DNA of 64,000 bases. Source: Mycolicibacterium houstonense. GTDB lineage: Bacteria > Actinomycetota > Actinomycetes > Mycobacteriales > Mycobacteriaceae. Each line of letters opens with the position of its first letter. Positions within the stretch are counted from its first letter, which is position 1. Below the pieces are notes generated by a model, which made no database searches, was not told where the DNA came from, and saw only the letters and a list, made by a program, of their open reading frames with translations. The stretch lies in contig NZ_LT546210.1 of assembly GCF_900078665.2 (NCBI RefSeq), positions 46,199 to 110,198 of the forward strand, written 5' to 3'. This document shows, one piece after another, positions 33,441 to 40,690 of this stretch. Position numbers and translations under genes: made by a program.

Positions 33441-34916
33441 TCAACAATCTCGGGTTCGGCTCCACCACCGTCGCACACGGGGCGTGCGCGAGGGCAACTC
33501 AGTAACCGGCCGCGTTTCCTGCTCGACGGCGGGTTTGCCAGGCTGTGGGGGAGCGACTCCGAGCACAGCGGTGCGTATGGCTTCGAAATCGCGCCGACGC
33601 CATGCGTCGAAAAGCGCAATGGTCGTGACGACCGGGATCGTCAAAGACTGCACGAATTCCGGTCTTGTGTACGCCTGGTGGGCGCGGTCGCCGGGATAGG
33701 TCTTGATCTGATGGTTGATGACGAGCGAAACGCCCTCGATCGCAACGTCTGGCCGTAGGGCTGACCAGGTGTCGAGGTGTTTCCGTGCATCTCCAACAAG
33801 TTTCTCTGAGGCATTGCCCGACTCGCTTTTGACCTCGACCAGGCGCTGTCGAGCTTGGTAGGTGACGAGTAGGTCAGCGCTTGCAGTGTTCTTGAGGTCG
33901 CTGTCGAGGGGAACAGCCGTCATCCCGGCGTCCGTCAGCACTGCCGCGACAGCATCCTCGAGAGATGTGGACCTGCCGTACAACAGGTTGAAACGCACCT
34001 CGTCTGCAGCGGAACGGGCTTCCTCGAGTATCTCGCCGAGCTGCTCGCACTGCACCCGGTATTGCTCGTCGAGTTCCGCCCGGGCCGCAGCCGCGGACGT
34101 TTCGGCAACAGTCTGCAGGGCAGGATCTTCGCCGAGATTGGCGTGGATTCGGCGTACCGCCGACGGCACGAACTCTGGAATGGCATGCTGCGCCAGCCAT
34201 TCCAGAACGGTCTTCCAGGACGACAACCAAGGAATGATGTAATGACGGAGCTGCTCATCCGGGGAGACCCACACCGCGGCGACCACTTCCCCGGTTGTCG
34301 AGACGAGCAGGGGCTGCAAGGAGCCGTCGGGTTCCACCTTCTGACCCGGTCCACCGCTTCCGGAGAAGATCATCGTTGCGCTGCGGTCCAGCGTCCACCA
34401 GTCCATGGCGAGACCACGTGTATTGATCAGCCGTAATGCCAGGTCACGATCGGCACGTCCCAAACCTTCGACGATTGCGGGAACGACAACAAGTGGCGTG
34501 CGAAAGCCGCCCACTGAACCAAAACCATTCGCAGAGCCTGGAAGGTCGACACGTTCGTCAGCTCCGCCGAAGATGTCCCGGACATTCATCTCCGATGGTG
34601 GTCTGGGATGCCCGATCATCGACACCGCCAGTGCGACCTCGTTTCGATGACGTGACCCAGTGATGAACCGTGTCCACTCGGCCGCGCCGCGGTTGAAAAC
34701 CTGGCTGGGTTCGATCGCGGCAAGCGCTCCGCTGCTGTCCTCACCGATCCACCGTGGTGTCAAACCGAGAGTGCGCCAGTCGAATTGCTCCGAGGTGAGC
34801 GTTGGACGGACCCCTGTGCCGCCGAGGGATTTGTATCGCCTCACGGAGCCGTTGGGTACCTTGTCCCACAGTGCCGGCGGCGGGTAGCCGATATGTATGT
34901 CGTACGCCTCAGCCAC
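33441..34916 (-). CDS. Large protein with internal PD-(D/E)XK-type domain
   Basis: This 491-aa protein has an N-terminal domain (residues 1-230) with no match that I recognise. A helical segment follows (EYRVQ-type coiled region around 270-310). At about 315-385 is a restriction-like core: SLEDAVAAVLTDAGMTAVPL, ASADLLVTYQARQRLVEVKS, then a helix KLVGDARKHLDTWSAL. The Asp of ADLL and Glu-Val-Lys of VEVKS form the expected metal site. The C-terminus is basic and Pro-rich. It is the upstream member of a two-gene unit with the sigma4/TnsA-like gene. The pairing of two nuclease-like genes suggests a two-component defence module, but no published system is claimed. Confidence 0.65.
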   Translation of the reverse strand: MAEAYDIHIGYPPPALWDKVPNGSVRRYKSLGGTGVRPTLTSEQFDWRTLGLTPRWIGEDSSGALAAIEPSQVFNRGAAEWTRFITGSRHRNEVALAVSMIGHPRPPSEMNVRDIFGGADERVDLPGSANGFGSVGGFRTPLVVVPAIVEGLGRADRDLALRLINTRGLAMDWWTLDRSATMIFSGSGGPGQKVEPDGSLQPLLVSTTGEVVAAVWVSPDEQLRHYIIPWLSSWKTVLEWLAQHAIPEFVPSAVRRIHANLGEDPALQTVAETSAAAARAELDEQYRVQCEQLGEILEEARSAADEVRFNLLYGRSTSLEDAVAAVLTDAGMTAVPLDSDLKNTASADLLVTYQARQRLVEVKSESGNASEKLVGDARKHLDTWSALRPDVAIEGVSLVINHQIKTYPGDRAHQAYTRPEFVQSLTIPVVTTIALFDAWRRRDFEAIRTAVLGVAPPQPGKPAVEQETRPVTELPSRTPRVRRWWSRTRDC

Positions 34917-34963
34917 ACGACGAGGGTAACCGCCAGTTCAGACATGCCAGCATGCTTTACCGC

Positions 34964-35092
34964 CTACAACGTCGCCGCCGGGCCAAACATCATCGACAGT
35001 TCCCAGCGCACCAGGTCGATCCCGTTGCGCACCCGCGGATCGTCGGGATCTAGGCCTTCGGCTACCGCGGCGAGCCGCTCGTCAGCATCCAT
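34964..35092 (-). CDS. Possible 42-aa gene or remnant beside repeat copy 2
   Basis: The frame encodes MDADERLAAVAEGLDPDDPR and ends ELSMMFGPAATL, with good codon bias, but no convincing ribosome site precedes the ATG at 35092. It may be the tail of a gene truncated when the repeat or cargo was inserted. It lies between the second nuclease gene and the 691-bp repeat. Confidence 0.4.
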   Translation of the reverse strand: MDADERLAAVAEGLDPDDPRVRNGIDLVRWELSMMFGPAATL

Positions 35093-35194
35093 AACAGGTT
35101 CGACGCAGCCTTGGCGCGTTTGGTTCCACTGACCCGGAGCGCTTCCTGGCCCCTGCCTTCCCCAGCCTGATGCTGCACGCCACCTCATCGGGTT

Positions 35195-35885
35195 TTCGGT
35201 GAAGTTGGGGTGGGTGTTGGAGGTTGGTGGTGGTGTTCGTTCATACTGCGGGGCATGTCACTTGATGCGCTTGTGGCCGAGGCCGGCCAGGTGCTCGGTG
35301 ACGCGCGCAAGATGTTCGGCCCGGCGCCGACGGCCGGCGGATGGTCGAGCACACCGGCGCTGAGCGCTGGTAAGGACAGTTTGGCCCAGGCCGGGGGAGT
35401 GCTGGCGGGGTGGGGCGGGGCGAGCGCGACGACGCATCTGTCGGCCAGCGGCGGTCGTGTGGTGGCTCTGGACAATGTGATCGGCGCTGATCGAGGAACT
35501 GCGCCGGGTTTCACGGGGGCGGCCCAGACCTCTCAGTCTGGTGGTGGCGGGATGGACGACGTCAACGCCGACACGCGTAGGGGAGTGGCTGCGATTGCTC
35601 CCAGCACCGACACCCCGGCCGGTAAGACCCAGTTGGTCAACCATCTGCAGTCCCAGCTCGACCGTGCCAAAGCGTTGCTCAAGGTTTCCGAGTCACGCAA
35701 CGTGATGTTGGCCAATGCGATTCGCAGCGCTGCAGGAGGCTATGGCGGCGGTATGCCGATGGGTGGCGGCATGGGTGGCCCGATGGGCGGCGGGATGCCC
35801 ATGGGCGGCGGGGGAATGGGCGGTGGTGGACTACCCGGCCTCGGCGGCGCCGGCCTGATCCCCAACCTCTCCGCCTTCACCCGCA
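35195..35885 (+). repeat. 691-bp direct repeat, copy 2
   Basis: Second copy of the segment at 28099-28789, same orientation, apparently identical. It covers the leader and the first 210 codons of the NlpC/P60 gene. Homologous recombination between copies would delete 7,096 bp and leave one hydrolase gene with the right-hand catalytic domain. Confidence 0.93.
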
Positions 35886-36328
35886 GCGCTGGCTTCAAGA
35901 GAAGCGGACCCGGCGGAACATTGGGAGGGCCGGGCACGCCGGCGCTGGCCGGTTCCGGCGGCGGACCTCTGGCCCAGTCAGCGGTCAAAGCAGCGCTGTC
36001 CAAACGCGGAACCCCCTACGTATGGGGCGCTAAGGGTCCCAACGTGTTCGACTGCTCCGGGCTCACCCAGTGGGCATGGCGGCAAGCCGGCGTCACACTC
36101 GGCCCCGACACCTATAGCCAGGTAAAACAGGGTCTACCCGTGGCGCCCGGTGACGTGCAGGAAGGCGACATCATTTTTCCGAAAGGGTCATGGGATGACA
36201 GGGGGCCAGGCCACGTCATGCTGGCCATTTCGCCTACCCAGGTGGTGCACGCGCCTCAAACCGGCGACGTCGTCAAGGTCGCGCCGATGCCGGCCGATTT
36301 CGTTGCTCGTCGTCCCGTCGCTGCCTGA
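35255..36328 (+). CDS. DUF4226-type protein with C-terminal NlpC/P60 peptidase domain
   Basis: This 357-aa protein shares its first 210 residues with the transglycosylase at 28159, then switches to an NlpC/P60 endopeptidase domain. The domain has the segment RGTPYVWGAKG, catalytic Cys in VFDCSGLTQWAWRQAG (about residue 266), QEGDIIFPKG, and His in GPGHVMLAISP (about 319). Family members cut D-Glu to diaminopimelate bonds in peptidoglycan stems. A C-terminal peptidase behind a DUF4226-type N-terminus is also the layout I recall for Rv3896c beside ESX-2. It probably works with the transglycosylase in wall remodelling during secretion or conjugation. No Sec signal peptide; ESX export is inferred. 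Confidence 0.9.
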   Translation: MSLDALVAEAGQVLGDARKMFGPAPTAGGWSSTPALSAGKDSLAQAGGVLAGWGGASATTHLSASGGRVVALDNVIGADRGTAPGFTGAAQTSQSGGGGMDDVNADTRRGVAAIAPSTDTPAGKTQLVNHLQSQLDRAKALLKVSESRNVMLANAIRSAAGGYGGGMPMGGGMGGPMGGGMPMGGGGMGGGGLPGLGGAGLIPNLSAFTRSAGFKRSGPGGTLGGPGTPALAGSGGGPLAQSAVKAALSKRGTPYVWGAKGPNVFDCSGLTQWAWRQAGVTLGPDTYSQVKQGLPVAPGDVQEGDIIFPKGSWDDRGPGHVMLAISPTQVVHAPQTGDVVKVAPMPADFVARRPVAA

Positions 36329-36347
36329 GGCTGGAAGCGGCCCCAAC

Positions 36348-36959
36348 TCAGCTCACCTGACGCGCAGCATCCCGGAGAACCTCGCGCTGGCGGTGAACGT
36401 CGGCTAGCGCCGACATCGTCTCGTCGAAGGCATCCGCCGCGTGCGGAAGGCTCGCGGCAATAACCTTTTCCAACTCCAGCAACATGCGGTCGAGCTCACG
36501 CAACGTCGGACCGGTCTCTGGATCATCGTGGCGCAGCATCACCGCGATCGACTTCGTCGCGATGGCTGCTACCGCACTCGCGATCGCCATGGTGTGCACC
36601 GTGGTCGAGGCAGCACCCGTTGGCGACTGCGCCCCGACATGGGTGTGCACGACAGGCTCAGCCGCGGCCATCCGCTCTCGACCGGTGTGGCCGGCGGGCG
36701 GGTCGTCACGCAGCATCGAGCGCAGGGTGCCGGGCGGCCAGTTCAGGGCAGTTTCCAGTTTGCGCTGGTTGCCCTCGCGGGGAAAGGTGCGCCCCCGTTC
36801 CAAGAACGCGGCGGTGTTCAGAGCGACACCTGCTGCCTCAGCCAGATCGCGTTGCGTGGCCATACCCATTTCGAGACGCCGGTCAGCCACAGCCCGGCCC
36901 ACACGTGCGATCGCCGGGTCAACGCCGTCCGCCTCGGGTTCCGCCTTCGCCATCGCCAC
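36348..36959 (-). CDS. XRE-family HTH regulator
   Basis: This 203-aa protein has an XRE helix-turn-helix at about residues 17-75 (VGRAVADRRLEMGMATQRDL, then AEAAGVALNTAAFLERGRTF). A C-terminal region follows with a hydrophobic segment around TVHTMAIASAVAAIATKSIA and a helical end. The ATG at 36959 or the one 6 nt later may be used. It faces the 204-aa gene and the WhiB operon across a 140-bp gap carrying four CAACTA-type boxes. Two more boxes precede whiB, so this protein is the likely controller of that operon. It ends 19 nt from the NlpC gene, convergent. Confidence 0.82.
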   Translation of the reverse strand: MAMAKAEPEADGVDPAIARVGRAVADRRLEMGMATQRDLAEAAGVALNTAAFLERGRTFPREGNQRKLETALNWPPGTLRSMLRDDPPAGHTGRERMAAAEPVVHTHVGAQSPTGAASTTVHTMAIASAVAAIATKSIAVMLRHDDPETGPTLRELDRMLLELEKVIAASLPHAADAFDETMSALADVHRQREVLRDAARQVS

Positions 36960-37014
36960 TTCCCGCTCGAATGCCTCACAAACTGCTGCTCACACACTTG
37001 TGTCTTGTGAACCA

Positions 37015-37103
37015 CAACTATAGGGCCTGATCAACCATAGAAGGCCAAACACGACCTGGTTTGTAGACATCCGCCTGTAATGGTCAACTAAAATCAACTA
37101 ATG
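37015..37103. promoter_or_regulatory. Four CAAC(T/C)A boxes in the XRE/204-aa divergent promoter
   Basis: CAACTATAG (37015-37023), CAACCATAG (37032-37040), CAACTAAAA (37085-37093) and CAACTAATG (37095-37103) occur in the gap between the XRE gene and the 204-aa gene. The last box overlaps the ATG at 37101. They are likely binding half-sites of the adjacent XRE protein. Confidence 0.55.
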
Positions 37104-37715
37104 TTGAGTCAGCTCGCCCGAAAGGGGCATCCCGCCGCGACGGTCGCACCATCACCGCAGGTCACAGCCCGCACCGCGTCCATGGTCCTCATCGCTGCTG
37201 ACACACTTGCCCGCGTCCGGCAGCGCTACCAACAATTCGTGGGCGATCCACGCTCAGCACTGGACCGCCCAACACTGGCCGACAGCGCCGACCGCTTCGC
37301 ACGAGCACTCGCCAAGGCATTCGACGACGCAGCCGAACAGCTCACGAAGTGCTCGCCCGCAGACCCGGCGGGGGCGGCATCCGCCCTCGCCGCGGCACAA
37401 GCTGCCGAATACGCATTTGACCTGGCAGACCAACACGCCCGACGCGCAGCTCGCCACGGACTATATCCAGGCGGAACCCCGCCGCTGGATGCCCGAGAAC
37501 TCGACCTCATCGAGGAGGCACGGGCCAGCCTGGAACTCGCTGCCGAATCGACCGACGCTCACATTCGGCGCAATCACTGCCTCCGCGCACAGGCACTCGT
37601 GGCATCCGCCGGAGTCGTGATCCCCGAATTGCTGGAACCGGCTTGGACCGCGATCAGCGACGACCCGGGCCACGTCGAAACCCGTGCGCACTTTTGCTCA
37701 ACAAAGAGCATGTAG
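37101..37715 (+). CDS. Unknown 204-aa helical protein
   Basis: I do not recognise this protein. It is almost all helix: ADTLARVRQRYQQFVGDPRS, then DRFARALAKAFDDAAEQLTK, with many Ala and Arg. No signal peptide or membrane segment. The start at 37101 has no Shine-Dalgarno and overlaps a CAACTA box, so it may be leaderless or start later. It is the first gene to the right of the XRE regulator and is followed by two more boxes and whiB. Function unknown. Confidence 0.65.
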   Translation: MLSQLARKGHPAATVAPSPQVTARTASMVLIAADTLARVRQRYQQFVGDPRSALDRPTLADSADRFARALAKAFDDAAEQLTKCSPADPAGAASALAAAQAAEYAFDLADQHARRAARHGLYPGGTPPLDARELDLIEEARASLELAAESTDAHIRRNHCLRAQALVASAGVVIPELLEPAWTAISDDPGHVETRAHFCSTKSM

Positions 37716-37720
37716 AAAAT

Positions 37721-37749
37721 CAACTAAAGGCGTGATATAACAACCATAG
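37721..37749. promoter_or_regulatory. Two CAAC(T/C)A boxes upstream of whiB
   Basis: CAACTAAAG (37721-37729) and CAACCATAG (37741-37749, within CAACCATAGTTGAC) repeat the boxes seen upstream of the XRE gene. They lie 40-70 bp before the whiB start and suggest shared control. Confidence 0.55.
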
Positions 37750-37789
37750 TTGACTACACAGGGTCGTCTTTACGCAGAAGGGGTCGACA

Positions 37790-38230
37790 ATGGCGGACAC
37801 AGCGAGCGGCACTCCTCAGACACGCGGCCTGTGCCGCTACGACAATCCCGACAAGTGGTTCCCACGGCACCCCGTGCCACGCGCCCGCGTCATCCGGATC
37901 TGCAACAACTGCCCGTTTCAGCCTCAATGCGCCCAGGCCGCCCTCGATCTCGCCGAAACCGACGGCGTCTGGGCCGGCGTCCAGCTCCCGGGTGACCGCG
38001 CCGAAGACTGCGACATGGATGAGGCGCGCGAGAAGCTTCGCAAGGTCGCCGCGCGACAGCTCCATCCTCAGGAATTCAACCGCCGCAACGACATCGCCGC
38101 CGCAATGCGCTTCGTTGCCACCGAACAACGCAAGTTCGACCAGGCATGGACCAACGCCCACGCCGAACACACGCGCCGTCGCGCCGTTACCGCCGTCGCC
38201 GCCGCACGCAAGGAGCAGATCGGTGCCTGA
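37790..38230 (+). CDS. WhiB-family iron-sulfur regulator
   Basis: This 146-aa protein has the WhiB signature: Cys15, then Cys38, Cys41 and Cys47 (C-x22-C-x2-C-x5-C, in RICNNCPFQPQC), which bind a 4Fe-4S cluster. The GVWAGVQLPG turn matches the conserved G(V/I)WGG loop, with one Gly changed to Ala. The C-terminal half is basic and helical (ending RRRAVTAVAAARKEQIGA), suited to DNA contact. WhiB proteins act with the main sigma factor in actinobacteria and are often carried by phages and plasmids. It starts the overlapping gene chain to 43543: its end overlaps the next GTG by 8 nt. Confidence 0.93.
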   Translation: MADTASGTPQTRGLCRYDNPDKWFPRHPVPRARVIRICNNCPFQPQCAQAALDLAETDGVWAGVQLPGDRAEDCDMDEAREKLRKVAARQLHPQEFNRRNDIAAAMRFVATEQRKFDQAWTNAHAEHTRRRAVTAVAAARKEQIGA

Positions 38231-38588
38231 CCGAAAGTTTGAGCAGCACCTCAACACCATGCTGCGCGATGACATCCTGGCTCAACTTCGCACCGCGGCG
38301 AAGCCGCGCAGTACCAGCGAGCTGCGAGCCAACGCACCAGCTCAGCCGCTACAGCCTGGTGGAACCGAACACTATCCGCCATTGCAAGAGCGCGTGTACC
38401 GAGCTCTGCTCAAACTCCACGCCGACGGAAAGATCATCAAGCATCCCGCCCGTGGCCGCATCGTCACCTGGTCGGCAGCGCGCAGCTGCGACGACGACGA
38501 AATCGACCGCCTCGAGGACGCCTTCAACGCTCCCTGCAGCGCCTACGCGCTTCAACTCCTGCTGGGGCGAAAGGGATCACCGTCATGA
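38223..38588 (+). CDS. Small winged-helix-like protein downstream of whiB
   Basis: This 121-aa protein starts at a GTG (38223) with AAGGAG 7 nt upstream, inside the end of whiB. The sequence PPLQERVYRALLKLHADGKI followed by a strand RGRIVTWSA looks like a winged-helix domain (about residues 45-85). The rest is polar. A possible DNA-binding partner of WhiB or a plasmid regulator. It couples by ATGA to the next gene. Confidence 0.65.
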   Translation: MPDRKFEQHLNTMLRDDILAQLRTAAKPRSTSELRANAPAQPLQPGGTEHYPPLQERVYRALLKLHADGKIIKHPARGRIVTWSAARSCDDDEIDRLEDAFNAPCSAYALQLLLGRKGSPS

Positions 38589-39052
38589 CGTCACGCATGG
38601 CTCCCAACGTCGGCGACGAATTGAACGATGAGTACGCAGCCCCCCAAGACTCCGCCGCTGGCCCACTGAGCTGGTCCGAAATTGCCTCTACAGGGACCAT
38701 GACCGCCACCGCGCGTTCCTGCGCGGCTATCGCAGCAAGCGCAGCCGACAGCTCATCCACCTCAGCAGCAAGGGCGCACCGCTCCGCAATGTCAGCGTTG
38801 GATGCCGTGGGCAGGGCGAGCCAATCAGCTGCCAGCGGGGTGAACAGCCAGGTGAACTCGTGGTTCATCTGGTTCTTCGTACTCGGCATCCTCCTCGGTG
38901 TCATCCTCTGCCTTGCAGGGATCTTGACCACCATCCGCCTCCTTGAGGACAGCCGGCCGCCAGTCAGTGGTCAGCAACCGATAGTGGTCACCGAATACCC
39001 ACTGCCTCAGCGGTTTTCGCCCTCTGACCTACCTGGCCTGATCCGAGGCTGA
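38585..39052 (+). CDS. Small single-pass membrane protein
   Basis: This 155-aa protein is Ser/Ala-rich and helical for its first 90 residues, then has one clear transmembrane helix (WFIWFFVLGILLGVILCLAG, about 95-118) and a short Pro-rich tail. Its ATG overlaps the previous stop (ATGA). The layout suggests a membrane-anchored coiled region, such as a conjugation or entry-exclusion helper, but nothing specific is recognised. Confidence 0.7.
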   Translation: MTSRMAPNVGDELNDEYAAPQDSAAGPLSWSEIASTGTMTATARSCAAIAASAADSSSTSAARAHRSAMSALDAVGRASQSAASGVNSQVNSWFIWFFVLGILLGVILCLAGILTTIRLLEDSRPPVSGQQPIVVTEYPLPQRFSPSDLPGLIRG

Positions 39053-39053
39053 C

Positions 39054-39545
39054 ATGAGCGCCACCATCAGTACACCGAACCCAGGGTCCTGGCTGGCGGT
39101 GCTACTGCGCAGGCAACCACACCAAATCATCTACAACCACGGTGCGCCGTACCTGCAGCGGTGGTATCTCATTCCGCGAAACCCGCTGTGCAACATCTAT
39201 CTGCACCGCTTCGTGGCATCCGACGACCCGACGTGCCACGACCATCCATGGTGGTTCGCATCGCTGATCCTCACTGGAAGCTATACCGAGGTCCAACCCA
39301 GCCGGATCACCTCCCGCCGCCCCGGCAGCCTAGCGCTACGCCAGGCCCAGCACCGCCACAGCGTGCGGCTGCCTCGCACTCCTAAGGGACACGAAATCCC
39401 TTGCCTAACTCTCGTCGTCACCGGCCCTCGCGTGCGTGACTGGGGCTTCTGGTGTCCGCTGCGCAACGGCAGCTACCGATTCGTGCCCTGGAGGCAATTC
39501 GGCCCCGGCGGTTGTGGAGAAAGCGAGAGTGAGGCACAGCCATGA
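39054..39545 (+). CDS. Cupin-like protein
   Basis: This 163-aa protein has an HDHPWWFASLILTGSYTEV segment and a downstream RHSVRL, then CLTLVVTGPRVRDWGFWC. This resembles a small cupin barrel with two His and a Glu as possible metal ligands. Similar short cupin-like genes occur in mycobacteriophages and plasmids without known function. It starts 2 nt after the previous stop and overlaps the hydrolase gene by 4 nt. A sugar- or nucleotide-modifying role is speculative. Confidence 0.65.
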   Translation: MSATISTPNPGSWLAVLLRRQPHQIIYNHGAPYLQRWYLIPRNPLCNIYLHRFVASDDPTCHDHPWWFASLILTGSYTEVQPSRITSRRPGSLALRQAQHRHSVRLPRTPKGHEIPCLTLVVTGPRVRDWGFWCPLRNGSYRFVPWRQFGPGGCGESESEAQP

Positions 39546-40516
39546 TCCGGCCCTCAGCGAGCATCCAACGCCTCCATACCATTCCAGCACCTGCCGCTCG
39601 AACCGGGCCACACCGGCACACGGTCCACAGCAGTGACGGTGTGAGGCTGTGCGTCTCCGATCACATCCCCGACGGGAATATCGAACACACCGTCGTGCTC
39701 CTCCACGGACTGTGCCTGCGAAGGCAGTCCTGGTACCGCCCAGCCCGAGCCCTACGCCGCCCAGGCATCCGCATCATCCAGCCCGACCACCGAGGACACG
39801 GCCGGTCCGAGCAGGCGCCGCTACACACCTACACACCAGACCGGCTCGCCCAAGACCTCGCTGAGGTCCTCACCGCTCTGCACATCACCGGCCCGCTCAC
39901 CCTCGCCGGGCACTCCATGGGCGGAATGACCGCGTTGAGCTACCTTGCCCGCCCGGTCAGCCAACAACCCGTACGTCCGCAGGGACTCGTCCTTATCGCG
40001 ACCTCGGCCGGCCGGCTCACCGATCACGGCCTCGGCCGCATGCTCGCTCTGCCCGGCCTGGACACCGCCATCAACCTAGCCAAGCACTTTCCCCAGGCAC
40101 TCACTGAGCGAGTCATGCGCGCCCTGGCACAACCACTGTGCGATCTGGTCACCCACGACAAGAAGGTTTCCGCGTCGCTGGCCGAAGCGTTCAGATCCAC
40201 TCCGACATCAACCACTCTGGGGTTCTTGCAATCCCTTAAGACCTACGACCGCCACCACGTGCTGCCCAACATCTGCGCAGCCACCACCGTAATCAGCGGG
40301 GGGACAGACCTTCTCACTCCACCCGTCCACTCCGACTCCATGGCCGCGGCTATTCCCGATGTCACGCGCATACACCTGCCCCACGCCGGCCACATGCTGC
40401 TGCACGAGGCCGCCACCACCGTCAGCGACGCAATCCTGCGCACCGCCACCAACCCAGACGTCCAGCTGTACTCGTCCGACCAGGATCAACGAACGGCCAT
40501 CTCGGCGCCTGCATGA
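39542..40516 (+). CDS. Alpha/beta-fold hydrolase
   Basis: This 324-aa protein has the complete hydrolase set. An oxyanion region HGLCLRRQSW is followed by DHRGHGRSEQA, the nucleophile elbow GHSMGG (Ser about 124), an acid region GGTDLLTPPVHSD and the catalytic His in HAGHMLLHEA (about 281). No signal peptide. The substrate is unknown; relatives include esterases and lactonases. It is coupled to the cupin-like gene by an ATGA overlap. Its presence in a plasmid operon with methyltransferase genes is unexplained. Confidence 0.88.
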   Translation: MIRPSASIQRLHTIPAPAARTGPHRHTVHSSDGVRLCVSDHIPDGNIEHTVVLLHGLCLRRQSWYRPARALRRPGIRIIQPDHRGHGRSEQAPLHTYTPDRLAQDLAEVLTALHITGPLTLAGHSMGGMTALSYLARPVSQQPVRPQGLVLIATSAGRLTDHGLGRMLALPGLDTAINLAKHFPQALTERVMRALAQPLCDLVTHDKKVSASLAEAFRSTPTSTTLGFLQSLKTYDRHHVLPNICAATTVISGGTDLLTPPVHSDSMAAAIPDVTRIHLPHAGHMLLHEAATTVSDAILRTATNPDVQLYSSDQDQRTAISAPA

Positions 40517-40546
40517 CCGGCCCACCTCGGTGAAAGGAACCCCATC

Positions 40547-40690
40547 ATGGCCACGACACTCTGCACCGATCCACGTCCAGTCGCGGCTCGACCGCCCGCA
40601 CCTGCCCCCGACCTCGCCGACAATCTCACTCTCATGCTGACCGCGCGGCGCCGCCGCCACCTGCGCCGCTCCGCCTGGACAACACGATGA
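40547..40690 (+). CDS. 47-aa basic peptide gene upstream of the methyltransferase
   Basis: ATG at 40547 follows GAAAGGAACCCCATC, a good ribosome site. The product starts MATTLCTDPRPVAARPPAPA and ends in an Arg-rich helix (LTARRRRHLRRSAWTTR). Its stop overlaps the next ATG as ATGA, so it likely couples translation of the methyltransferase. Too short for the usual length cut-off but well supported by its signals. Confidence 0.6.
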   Translation: MATTLCTDPRPVAARPPAPAPDLADNLTLMLTARRRRHLRRSAWTTR

